This document shows, in pieces, positions 24,807 through 34,030 of a stretch of 64,000 bases of DNA. How positions within the stretch are numbered: position 1 is the first letter of the stretch; the number at the start of each line of letters is the position of its first letter. Below the pieces are notes generated by a model. The model was given only the letters and a program-made list of their open reading frames with translations. It was not told the origin of the DNA and made no database searches. The DNA is taken from the NCBI GenBank assembly GCA_026005075.1, contig BPKJ01000001.1, forward strand, positions 682,001 to 746,000, given 5' to 3'. The position numbers and the translations under genes were made by a program. This stretch comes from Lysobacteraceae bacterium (lineage in GTDB: Bacteria > Pseudomonadota > Gammaproteobacteria > Xanthomonadales > Xanthomonadaceae).

Positions 24807-26255
24807 TCATCGCGCCGCTCCGGCGGCCTTTAGCCGGGCGCGGACCAGCGCGGCGAGCTGCCGCGCCGCGGCGGCACGCTGCCCGGCGTCCCCGCGCGGC
24901 CGGCTCAGGCTGGACCAGCCGGGATGGACGCGGGCCTTTTTCAGGACCTCGGCGAAGGGCAGCATCGCCTCGTCCTGTGCCCCGCCCACGGCGAGACCCA
25001 GCGGAGCCTCGGCGGCATGGCCGCGCCCCTCCAGTGCTGCCGCCAGCCACAGCAGCCGACGTGCCAGCACCGCCAGCACCGCATCCTCCACGCTCAGCGT
25101 GCGGTACCCGCGGAACAGGTCGGCGACACGGCCGCCGAGCGTGCGCACGGCCTGGGCGCTGCCGCCGACGAGGGCGCCGAGCAGGGCCGCGGCGCCGAGG
25201 CTGATGCCACCCACCGCAAGGTCGATGCCGAGCCCCGCCACCGCGCCGGCCGCCGCACCTTTCCCGACGCTGAGCCCGGCCTCGCCCAGCGCCTCCGCCG
25301 AGAACAGGTCGTGCTTCCAGCGTGCGCCGCGCAGCGGCAGCGGGGGGGCGTCGAGCGCCCCCTCCTCGAACCGGTACAGGCGCAGCAGGGCGTCGATCGT
25401 CCGCCCTTCCAGCCGGCGGACATCGTCGGCCAACTGCGTGAGCGCAGGCTGGAAATCCTCTTCCGGCGCGAGTCGCCGGCGTGCCGCGGCCGCTTCGAGG
25501 AGGGCCTCGGCGATCAGCATCGCCGCACCTTCACGGCGCGCCTGGCGTTCGGCCTCGCGCCCGGCGAGCAGGCGATCCAGCCTCGGCCGCAGCGGTTCGA
25601 CCAGGGTGGCCAGGGCCGCGTACAGCCTCGCCTCGGCATCGCGCTCGGGAGCGACCGTGTCGAAGCGCACCATGACGTGCAGGCCGGCCCTGGCCAGCAC
25701 CGCCCGCCACTCCGCTTCGCGGCTCTCCGCGCTGCGCACGAAGTTGAACACCGGCAGCAACGGCACCGCGCAGGCGGCGAGGAGCTGCAGCTCGTCGCGA
25801 TGCCGGGCGAGCACGCGGTCGCGGACATCGATCACCACCAGGCCCGCCTGGCAATGGCGCAGCGCCCGCAACACCTTGGCCTCCTGCTCCCAGCGCGCCA
25901 CCGCGGCCGGATCCTCGAGGAATCGATCGATCCGGTCCGCGAGTTCGAGGCGGCCGCCCGCCCCCTCCGCCTGGAGGTGCTCCCAGAGCTCCATCGGCTC
26001 CTCGAGACCGGGGGTATCGCACAGCTCCAGCACTGGCTCGCCATCGACCAGCAGGCGGGCGAGCTCGACGTGGCGGGTGGTGCCGGGCGCCCGCGAGACC
26101 TTGCCGAAGCCCGCATCGCGGAGCAGGGTCCTGAGCAGGGAGGTCTTGCCCACGTTGGTGTGCCCGACCACCGCGACCCTGGGCAGCCGCGGGCCGTCCG
26201 CACCCTGGCAAGGCGCCTGCCCCTGTGCGGTCGGCCGCGACGGCTTCGCGCTCAT
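24807..26255 (-). CDS. GTPase of the DUF3482 family
   Basis: A 482-residue P-loop GTPase. The G1 loop is VVGHTNVGKTSLL and G3 is CDTPGLEEP; the G4 motif NKxD is absent, with VFNFV at the expected place. The GTPase domain (about 1-290) is followed by a region with two hydrophobic stretches (AAAGAVAGLGIDLAVGGISLGAAALLGALVGG), suggesting membrane association. It starts with an ATGA overlap on the DUF2868 gene, and the two form a conserved pair in proteobacteria. The pair's role is unknown to me; by analogy with dynamin- or Era-like GTPases it may act in envelope or membrane processes. Confidence 0.85.
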   Translation of the reverse strand: MSAKPSRPTAQGQAPCQGADGPRLPRVAVVGHTNVGKTSLLRTLLRDAGFGKVSRAPGTTRHVELARLLVDGEPVLELCDTPGLEEPMELWEHLQAEGAGGRLELADRIDRFLEDPAAVARWEQEAKVLRALRHCQAGLVVIDVRDRVLARHRDELQLLAACAVPLLPVFNFVRSAESREAEWRAVLARAGLHVMVRFDTVAPERDAEARLYAALATLVEPLRPRLDRLLAGREAERQARREGAAMLIAEALLEAAAARRRLAPEEDFQPALTQLADDVRRLEGRTIDALLRLYRFEEGALDAPPLPLRGARWKHDLFSAEALGEAGLSVGKGAAAGAVAGLGIDLAVGGISLGAAALLGALVGGSAQAVRTLGGRVADLFRGYRTLSVEDAVLAVLARRLLWLAAALEGRGHAAEAPLGLAVGGAQDEAMLPFAEVLKKARVHPGWSSLSRPRGDAGQRAAAARQLAALVRARLKAAGAAR

Positions 26256-27625
26256 GCCTGCGCCTCCTCCTGCAGCCAGCGCATCGCCGCCGCAGCGTCC
26301 TCGTGGATGCGTTCGCGCGGCAGTCCGCAGCGCTGCAGCAGCTCGCACCACAGGGCGCGCCTTCCGTCGCGGTCCGGGCCGGCGAGCCAGACCGCCAGGG
26401 CCTGGCTGCGGGCCGCCATCTCGCCCAGCCAGCGCAGGGTGCCACGGTCCGGCGACTGCGCCGCCTCCACCGCCACCAGCAGCCGCGCCGGCGGCCTGGC
26501 CGACAGGCGCTCCAGGACCCGGCGGCGCTGCTCGCGCGTCTCGCAGCGACCGAGGTCCTCGACCCCCGTGGGCAGCGCCCAGGGCCAGTCCGGCGGCAGG
26601 TCCAGCGCCAGCGCGGCACGACCCTGCCCAGCCGCCGCCGAGCGCCACGGCGCATCGCGTTCGCGGCCCGGATCCGGGTCGACGATGCCCGAACGCTCGC
26701 TGTCCGCAGCCAGACGGTCCTGCAGCCGGGTGTAATAGGGCTGCTCCCAGGGCAGCCGCAGGCGGTCCAGCGAGCGCCGCAGCAGGACGAGGCAGACGAG
26801 GGCGGCGATCAGGCGCGGCAGCAAGCCGTAGCTCAGCAGGCTGCCGACCAGCCAGAACGACCAGGCCTGCCGGCCTGCCGGATCGGAAACCGCCGCCTCG
26901 CCGCTGGCCCGGATCAGGTCCGGTCCGGGTTGCGGCAGGCCGAGCTGGGCAGGCAGCCAGGCCAGCGCCATCACCCCGCGCTCGAACCAGCCCTCCGGCA
27001 GGATGGTGGTCTCCCAGACGAAGCCATAGCGACGCAGCGACAGGGCCAGCAGCAGGCCGATCAGCGCTCCCGCCAGGGCCGCCAGCCAGAGCAGGTGGCT
27101 GAGCAGGGACAGGCCCCAGCGCGCCACCGCGGCGCTTCCGACCAGGCCGCCAAGGGCGCGGGCCGCCGCGGGCTCGGGCAGCAGCCGTGGCCACCGTCGT
27201 CCCAGCCAGAGCAGCGCCCGGCCCAGCGCGGAGGGGCCCGAACCGGCGGCAAGGCCGAACAGCCACAGGACCAGCATCGCCAGATGCGGCCCGAGCAGGG
27301 CCATCCACGCCCAGACCACGTTGACCGCCCGGCTGCCGTCGCCGAGCAGGGCGAAGCCCCCGGCCGCGCCGGCCAGCAGCACCAGCACCGCGAGCGCCAG
27401 CAGCAGCCAGCGCGAGCGCTCGGCGACGGCCTCAAGGCGCGCGGCAGGTGCCCCGAGGCGCGCCCTTGCCCGCGCATCGGCGCGAGCCTCGCGGCCCCCG
27501 GGCTCGGCGCGCCAGCGCGCCAGCGCCTCGGGTGGGTCGGGCTGCGGGTCCGCGCCCTCGTGCTGGTGCAGCCATGCGATCCGCCACAGGCGGAGCCAGC
27601 GCGGATCAGCCACGGCGCGCTCCAT
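26252..27625 (-). CDS. DUF2868 membrane protein, partner of the DUF3482 GTPase
   Basis: A 457-residue protein with membrane segments around residues 60-180 and 250-290 (LLLALAVLVLLAGAAGGFALL, PHLAMLVLWLFGLAAG, LLSHLLWLAALAGALIGLLLALSL, LSYGLLPRLIAALVCLVLL) and a soluble C-terminal half. The soluble part (RLLVAVEAAQSPDRGTLRWL) resembles a Rossmann-like fold typical of DUF2868. The start at 27625 lacks a clear ribosome-binding site; a Met at 27670 is an alternative. It is divergent from ntrB across about 125 bases. No catalytic motif is visible, and the function is unknown. Confidence 0.8.
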   Translation of the reverse strand: MERAVADPRWLRLWRIAWLHQHEGADPQPDPPEALARWRAEPGGREARADARARARLGAPAARLEAVAERSRWLLLALAVLVLLAGAAGGFALLGDGSRAVNVVWAWMALLGPHLAMLVLWLFGLAAGSGPSALGRALLWLGRRWPRLLPEPAAARALGGLVGSAAVARWGLSLLSHLLWLAALAGALIGLLLALSLRRYGFVWETTILPEGWFERGVMALAWLPAQLGLPQPGPDLIRASGEAAVSDPAGRQAWSFWLVGSLLSYGLLPRLIAALVCLVLLRRSLDRLRLPWEQPYYTRLQDRLAADSERSGIVDPDPGRERDAPWRSAAAGQGRAALALDLPPDWPWALPTGVEDLGRCETREQRRRVLERLSARPPARLLVAVEAAQSPDRGTLRWLGEMAARSQALAVWLAGPDRDGRRALWCELLQRCGLPRERIHEDAAAAMRWLQEEAQA

Positions 27626-27733
27626 CCGGGGAGGGCACGCCGGCACTCGGGCACGGTCCGTGCAGGGCATCGAGGGAGGTGTGCATGCTGCGCACGATAG
27701 CAAGCCGGATTCCGCGGCCCAACGGCAGGGCCT

Positions 27734-27750
27734 TGCACTAGACTGGTGCA
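27734..27750. promoter_or_regulatory. NtrC-type palindrome over the ntrB start codon
   Basis: TGCACTAGACTGGTGCA matches TGCACCA-N3-TGGTGCA with one mismatch; its last base is the A of the ntrB ATG. A site in this place fits autogenous control of ntrBC by NtrC, as known at the E. coli glnL promoter, and could also affect the divergent DUF2868 gene. Confidence 0.72.
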
Positions 27751-28820
27751 TGATGCACGACGCGATGCCCCCAACGGATGCTTTCGACACCCTCGCCACC
27801 CCGGTGCTGACCGTCGATGCCGAGGACCGCATCGTGCAGGTCAACCCGGCCGCGGCGAGCTGGCTCGGGCTCGGCCTGCGCCGCCTGCGCGGGCATCCGC
27901 TGGACCGCCTCGCCCCCCCCGGCGAGGACCTGCGCACGCTGTGTCGACGCGCCCGCGCGGCACCGTCCGGCCTGCGTGTGCAACGCCTGCGGCTGCAGCC
28001 CGAGGGGCAGGAGGCACGCCACGCCCACCTCTGGATCAGCGCGCTCGAGGCGCCGCCCGGCGCGCTACGGCTGGAATTTCACCCGGTCGAGGAGTTCGCC
28101 GGGGACGATCCCGCCCTGCTCCTGCCCACCGCCCTCAACGTTGCCCTCAAGGGACTGGCGCACGAGGTCAAGAACCCGCTCGCCGGCATCCTCGGCGCCA
28201 CGCAGCTCCTGCGGCGTCGCCTGCAGGACCGCGACGCCGAGCGCTACCTCGCGGTCATCGCCGCCGAGACCGAGCGCCTCTCGACCCTGGTCCGACGGCT
28301 GCTCGAACCCGCCCCCAGCAGCCCGCCGGTCCCCACCAACGTGCACAGCGTGCTCGAGCGGGTCCGCTTGCTGGCCGAGGCCGAAGCCGGCTGGGCGGTG
28401 CGCCTCGTGCGCGACTACGACCCCTCGCTGCCGGAGATACCGGCCGATCCCGACCGGCTCACCCAGGCCGTGCTCAACCTGGTCCGCAACGCCCTCGAGG
28501 CGCAGGCGAGCGAGGTCCGCCTGCGCACCCGCGCCGAGAGCGGGGTGGTGATCGGCGATGCGGTGCACCGGCTGGCGATCCGCATCGAGGTCGTGGACGA
28601 TGGCCACGGCGTGCCCGAGTCGCTGGCGGAGAAGATCTTCCTGCCGCTGGTGAGCGGCCGCGCCGAGGGCACCGGACTCGGGCTGGCGCTGGCCCAGCAG
28701 GTGGCCCGCGAGCACGGCGGCTCGCTGAGCTTCCGCTCGCGGCCTGGCCACACCCTTTTCACCCTGCTGCTGCCGGCCGGCGCGCCGGCCGAGAGCAGGT
28801 CCACGAGGAGCACGGCATGA
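27750..28820 (+). CDS. ntrB: Nitrogen-regulatory sensor histidine kinase NtrB (GlnL)
   Basis: A 356-residue soluble two-component kinase that phosphorylates NtrC under nitrogen limitation, normally controlled by PII. An N-terminal PAS domain (about 10-110: TPVLTVDAEDRIVQVNPAA) is followed by the H-box LAHEVKNPLAGILGA, N-box LVRNALEAQ, G1 VVDDGHGVP and G2 GTGLGLALA. The length and order match GlnL. The first codons are ATG ATG (27750/27753), with a third Met at 27765. An NtrC-like palindrome lies across the start. It is 51 bases upstream of ntrC, and no PII gene is in the window. Confidence 0.94.
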   Translation: MMHDAMPPTDAFDTLATPVLTVDAEDRIVQVNPAAASWLGLGLRRLRGHPLDRLAPPGEDLRTLCRRARAAPSGLRVQRLRLQPEGQEARHAHLWISALEAPPGALRLEFHPVEEFAGDDPALLLPTALNVALKGLAHEVKNPLAGILGATQLLRRRLQDRDAERYLAVIAAETERLSTLVRRLLEPAPSSPPVPTNVHSVLERVRLLAEAEAGWAVRLVRDYDPSLPEIPADPDRLTQAVLNLVRNALEAQASEVRLRTRAESGVVIGDAVHRLAIRIEVVDDGHGVPESLAEKIFLPLVSGRAEGTGLGLALAQQVAREHGGSLSFRSRPGHTLFTLLLPAGAPAESRSTRSTA

Positions 28821-28871
28821 ACTCTCCCGGTGCAGACGGCCTTCGCCTCCTTCCCCGGCACGGAGGCCGGC

Positions 28872-30284
<1,413 letters not shown>

Positions 30285-30309
30285 GCCCCGGCCGCGCGGC
30301 GCCCGGGGC
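30285..30309. terminator. Bidirectional hairpin between ntrC and the nuclease gene
   Basis: GCCCCGG (30285-30291) pairs with CCGGGGC (30303-30309) over an 11-base GC-rich loop, directly after the ntrC stop and just before the convergent nuclease stop. No T tract is present on either side, so the strength is uncertain. Confidence 0.45.
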
Positions 30310-30317
30310 CGCGGGAC

Positions 30318-33300
30318 TCAGTCCTCGAAGCCGTCGCGGAACAGCCGGCCCGCGTCCGCCGGGAACGGGTCGCAGGCGTCGCCCAGGCCGTCGCCATCGG
30401 TGTCGGTCTGCTCGGCGTTGGCCACCGCGGGGCAGTTGTCGAGCAGCCGGCAGATGCCGTCGCCGTCGCCGTCCGCGGCCGCGTTCTGGCTGCAGTCGGT
30501 GTCGAAGTAGGCGACGAAGCCGTCGTGGTCGGAGGCGCCGATGGCGGGGTTCGGGACCGCCGAGTTGCCCTGCCCGTCCGGACCGGATCCATTGGCAAAG
30601 CCGGTCTTGGAGGCATCGGCGTTGGCGCGGCCGTACTGCAGGTCGACCAGCAGCTCCTCGATCGGAGCGCTCAGCAGCAGGTGGTCGATGACCTGCGAGG
30701 TCGGCAGGTCGCGACTCGTCGATCCCCAGAGGTTGCTGACCGTCTCGGTGAACACGTAGGAGTAGACCTCGTTGGGCGCGAGCTGCGCGAGCACGTCGGT
30801 GCCCTTGGTCAGGGCCGGGCTGACCAGCTGCACGGTGTCCGGATCGGCCGGATCCGGGACCTCGTCGATCTTGCAGCGGGTGACGCCGTTGGACGGGCTG
30901 CAGGCGTTGGCCTCGTCGTTGTAGGTGCCGGCGATCAGGCCCACCGGATCGACGTAACCGTCGGTGAAGGCGTAGGCGTTGTGATCGCCGACGAGGATCA
31001 GCGGACGGTCCTCGTTGGCCGGATCGGTCTGGTAGGACTGCACCCACTGGGCGATGGAACGCGCCTGGAGGAAACGCTTGGCCCGCGCGCGCTCGTCGCT
31101 GCCGAACGAGCGGGTATGGTTGACCATCACCGCGAAGCGCAGCGGCCGCGCGCCGGCGGGGCTGGCGAAGGCCGCGCGCAGCAGCAGGGGCGGCCGGTCA
31201 TGCAGCGCAGCGGGTCCGGAGTTCGGATCGTCCCAGGTCTCCGTACCGGCGAGCTGTTCCACGCTCGCGTCCTGCACGCGGTCGCGGCGCACCAGCACGC
31301 CGACGTCGATGCCGCCGGGGTCGTTGCCTTCGAGCAGGAAGGCCTGGTAGGCAGGCCCCCCGTCCTGGGCGATGCGCGCGGCGATGTCCTGCAGCACCGA
31401 CAGCTTCTCGACCTCCTGCACGCCGAGCACGTCCGGCGCGTTCAGCACCTCGCGCACGTAGGCGGAGAGCTGCTCCAGCTTGCGCTGGTAGGCCGGCTCG
31501 CCCCCGGCCTCGATGCCCGAGGCGTCGCAGTCGTACTGGATGGGCAGACCCAGGGGACCGCCGCCGGGCTGGCCGCGGTCGTCGACCGTGTCGCAGGCGC
31601 GGAACAGGTTGAAGGAGCCGATGGTGAGCTCGGCAGCGTCCTGGCGCGGGCGCGCCGGGCGCGGCAGGCGGTTGCTGGCCTGATCGATGCTCAGGCGTCC
31701 GGCCACCGGCCAGAACTCGTAGTCGCCGAACTCGTAGCCGATCACGCCCACCCCGGAAAAGCGCGCACCGCCGACGATCTCGGTACCGGCCGGAAACGCG
31801 CCGAGACGGTCCGCGTCCATCTCCAGGATCTCCGGGTCGAAATCCCACTGGCCGGCTTCGGCGGCATCCACCGGGGGCAGCTGCGGGAAGCGGGTGCCCG
31901 GCTCGCGGAAGGCGCGCCGTCCGCGCGGACCGATGTGGACCTCGGCGTAGGGGTCCGAGCCGAAGCCCTGGTTGCCGGCGGTGACGATGCCGTCGACGAT
32001 GTTCACCAGCATGCCCTCGAAGCACTCGAAGTTGGTGTCCTCGTTGTTGGCACCGCCCGGGCCGGTGCCGGGGCAGCTGAGCGCACCGGGGTCGGTCGAG
32101 GGCCGGTTCGCGGCCTCGCTGAACTCGACCGGGGTGGGCAGCGCCTGCCCTTGCGCCCGTACCGTGCGGGATTCGACCTGGTCGATCTCGGTCAGGCCGT
32201 AGTACTCCTTCACCCGGCCGCGGATCTCGACCAGATCGCCGACCTGCAGGCTGGCCGCGCCGGCAGGATCGAACACGTAGATGCCGTTCGAGGTGCGCGG
32301 ATCGGCGTCGGCCTCGGCGTCCGGCGTCTGCAGCACGTAGCCGTCCGCGCCGACCGCGGTCACCACGCTGGCACGCAGGTCGACCGCCGGCCCGGCGAGG
32401 TTGCCGGCGTTGCAGGCGCCGGTGGTCACCAGCGGCGAGCAGTTGCCCGCGCCCTGGACCTGCCAGATGAAGTAGCGGTCGTCGTTGCGGATGGTGCCGC
32501 TGGCCGAGCCATCGGCGATGCCCGCACCGCTGACGTTGCCCACGGTGACGGTGAGGGTCTCGTCCGGCTCGACCTCGGTATCCCCGATCACCTGCACGGT
32601 GAGCACGGCCATGGTCTGGCCTTCGCCGATCTGCACCCCGGTGCCGCCCGCCGGCTGGTAATCCACGCCCTCGGTGGCGGTCCCTGCCTGCACGCTCCAG
32701 TCGAACGAGACGCCGCCCGGCCCTGCCGGCTGGTCCAGCTGCACGGTGAACTGCATGGCCGTGGTGCCGGCGTCGCCCTCGTCGACCGCGGCATCGGCGA
32801 TCTGCAGCAGGATCGGCGTGCCGTCGTCGTTGAGGATGGTGCCGATGCCCTCGGCGTCGGCGAGCGTCACGCCGCCTCCCCCCGAGAGGTTGCCCAGCGT
32901 CACGCGGAAGGTCTCGTCGGTCTCGGCGCGGGTGTCGCCCTGCACGTTGACCGTGATGGTATGCGTCTCGCCGGCGGTGCCAGCGAAGGACAGGGTGCCG
33001 CTGGCGCCAACGTAGTCGCCATCGGCGAGGGTCGCGGTGCCGTCGGCGCTGGCGTAGTCCACGGTGAACGGCGAGGCGCTGGCCTGGTCGAGGCTGACCG
33101 TGAACACGAAGGCCGTGCTGCCGGCATCGCCCTCGCTCTGGCTGACATCGTCGATGACCACCCTCGGCGCCTGCTGGATGGCAAAGCCCGCCGGCGGGGT
33201 CTGGCGCGTGGCATCGTTGCCCGTCCAGTTGGCGACGTTACCAATGGCCGCCAGCAGGGCATCGACGGTGCCGCTGGTCGGCCCGGTGTAGACGTAGTTG

Positions 33301-33833
33301 TCGCGTTCCGGATCCAGCGCCAGCGCGGTGCGGCCGTCGGTCAGGCTGGCCGGACGGGCACTGTTGTTGCTGGAGGTGGCGTCCGCAGCCCAGGGGCCGT
33401 CGCTGTTGAGGGCGTAGAGCAGCACCGGGCTTGCGAGGCTGCCCTGGAAGGCGATCACCTGGTCGCCGCTCGTGCTGAGGTTGGGCGGGCTCGAGCCGCT
33501 GACCGTGCCCAGGCTGGTGCCGATCGGTGCCGTCACGGTGACGGTGACCACGGTGCCGGCCGGCACGCCGCCGGCGGGCGCGGTCCAGACCACCTCGCCC
33601 TCGCCGGTGCGGAAGGCCCCGGTCGACTGCCAGCCGTTGTCGGTGAAGCGGATCTCCTCGCCGGCCGGGATGTCCGCGAGCGCGACGAAGGCGAACTGGT
33701 CAGGGTCGTCCGCGTTGTAGGCGACGATGGCGATGTCGCCCGGGTTGAGCGCCGCCTGCGCGAGCAGGGGCAGGCCGGACGGGACGAGGGCGAGCACGGC
33801 CCGCAGCGGGCGCAGCAAGCGAAGGAGGGTCAT
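30318..33833 (-). CDS. Secreted ExeM/NucH-type nuclease with Calx-beta and thrombospondin type-3 repeats
   Basis: A 1171-residue secreted protein. A signal peptide (about 1-28) is followed by a lamin-tail-like domain (GDIAIVAYNADDPDQFAFVAL), two Calx-beta domains (about 220-330 and 335-450: SEGDAGSTAFVF, VDEGDAGTTAMQF), an OB-fold (about 455-560) and an endonuclease/exonuclease/phosphatase domain from about 735 (IGSFNLFRACD, LGVQEVE, VMVNHTRSFG, LVGDHNAYA, GASDHDGFVAYF). The C-terminus has DGDGDGICRLLDNCP and DTDGDGLGDACD, thrombospondin type-3 calcium repeats, and ends LFRDGFED. The family degrades extracellular DNA and is implicated in biofilm turnover. Two Cys pairs and the tail suggest an envelope-linked form; exact sorting is unknown. 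Confidence 0.9.
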   Translation of the reverse strand: MTLLRLLRPLRAVLALVPSGLPLLAQAALNPGDIAIVAYNADDPDQFAFVALADIPAGEEIRFTDNGWQSTGAFRTGEGEVVWTAPAGGVPAGTVVTVTVTAPIGTSLGTVSGSSPPNLSTSGDQVIAFQGSLASPVLLYALNSDGPWAADATSSNNSARPASLTDGRTALALDPERDNYVYTGPTSGTVDALLAAIGNVANWTGNDATRQTPPAGFAIQQAPRVVIDDVSQSEGDAGSTAFVFTVSLDQASASPFTVDYASADGTATLADGDYVGASGTLSFAGTAGETHTITVNVQGDTRAETDETFRVTLGNLSGGGGVTLADAEGIGTILNDDGTPILLQIADAAVDEGDAGTTAMQFTVQLDQPAGPGGVSFDWSVQAGTATEGVDYQPAGGTGVQIGEGQTMAVLTVQVIGDTEVEPDETLTVTVGNVSGAGIADGSASGTIRNDDRYFIWQVQGAGNCSPLVTTGACNAGNLAGPAVDLRASVVTAVGADGYVLQTPDAEADADPRTSNGIYVFDPAGAASLQVGDLVEIRGRVKEYYGLTEIDQVESRTVRAQGQALPTPVEFSEAANRPSTDPGALSCPGTGPGGANNEDTNFECFEGMLVNIVDGIVTAGNQGFGSDPYAEVHIGPRGRRAFREPGTRFPQLPPVDAAEAGQWDFDPEILEMDADRLGAFPAGTEIVGGARFSGVGVIGYEFGDYEFWPVAGRLSIDQASNRLPRPARPRQDAAELTIGSFNLFRACDTVDDRGQPGGGPLGLPIQYDCDASGIEAGGEPAYQRKLEQLSAYVREVLNAPDVLGVQEVEKLSVLQDIAARIAQDGGPAYQAFLLEGNDPGGIDVGVLVRRDRVQDASVEQLAGTETWDDPNSGPAALHDRPPLLLRAAFASPAGARPLRFAVMVNHTRSFGSDERARAKRFLQARSIAQWVQSYQTDPANEDRPLILVGDHNAYAFTDGYVDPVGLIAGTYNDEANACSPSNGVTRCKIDEVPDPADPDTVQLVSPALTKGTDVLAQLAPNEVYSYVFTETVSNLWGSTSRDLPTSQVIDHLLLSAPIEELLVDLQYGRANADASKTGFANGSGPDGQGNSAVPNPAIGASDHDGFVAYFDTDCSQNAAADGDGDGICRLLDNCPAVANAEQTDTDGDGLGDACDPFPADAGRLFRDGFED

Positions 33834-33920
33834 CGACGATCCTCGGGCAGTGGGCGGGAACGCCCCGGTGGCGGAGGCTGCCGCTGCCCGCGGCCGCGCC
33901 GCCCCGGGCAGCGGGGGCGC

Positions 33921-33950
33921 ATTCTAGCCGCAATCCGTGAAAGATGTATT
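33921..33950 (-). promoter_or_regulatory. Weak candidate promoter for the nuclease gene
   Basis: On the minus strand TAGAAT (plus-strand 33921-33926) resembles a -10 hexamer, with AATACA 18 bases further upstream (33945-33950) as a poor -35. It would leave a leader of roughly 80 bases. The spacing is acceptable, but the -35 is weak, so this is tentative. Confidence 0.35.
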
Positions 33951-33984
33951 GCACCTGAACGCCGCCGGACGGGGCGGCGAGCGC

Positions 33985-34019
33985 GGCAAGGCCGGGACAG
34001 GGGCTGCCCCGGCCTTGCC
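33985..34019 (-). terminator. Hairpin after the giant GEVED-repeat gene
   Basis: GGCAAGGCCGGG and CCCGGCCTTGCC are a perfect 12-base inverted repeat around an 11-base loop, beginning 12 bases past the stop of the 34031-42277 gene. It is the strongest stem in the window after glnA. A T run is lacking, but the position makes it a likely transcript end before the nuclease promoter. Confidence 0.65.
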
Positions 34020-34030
34020 TACGGTACCGC

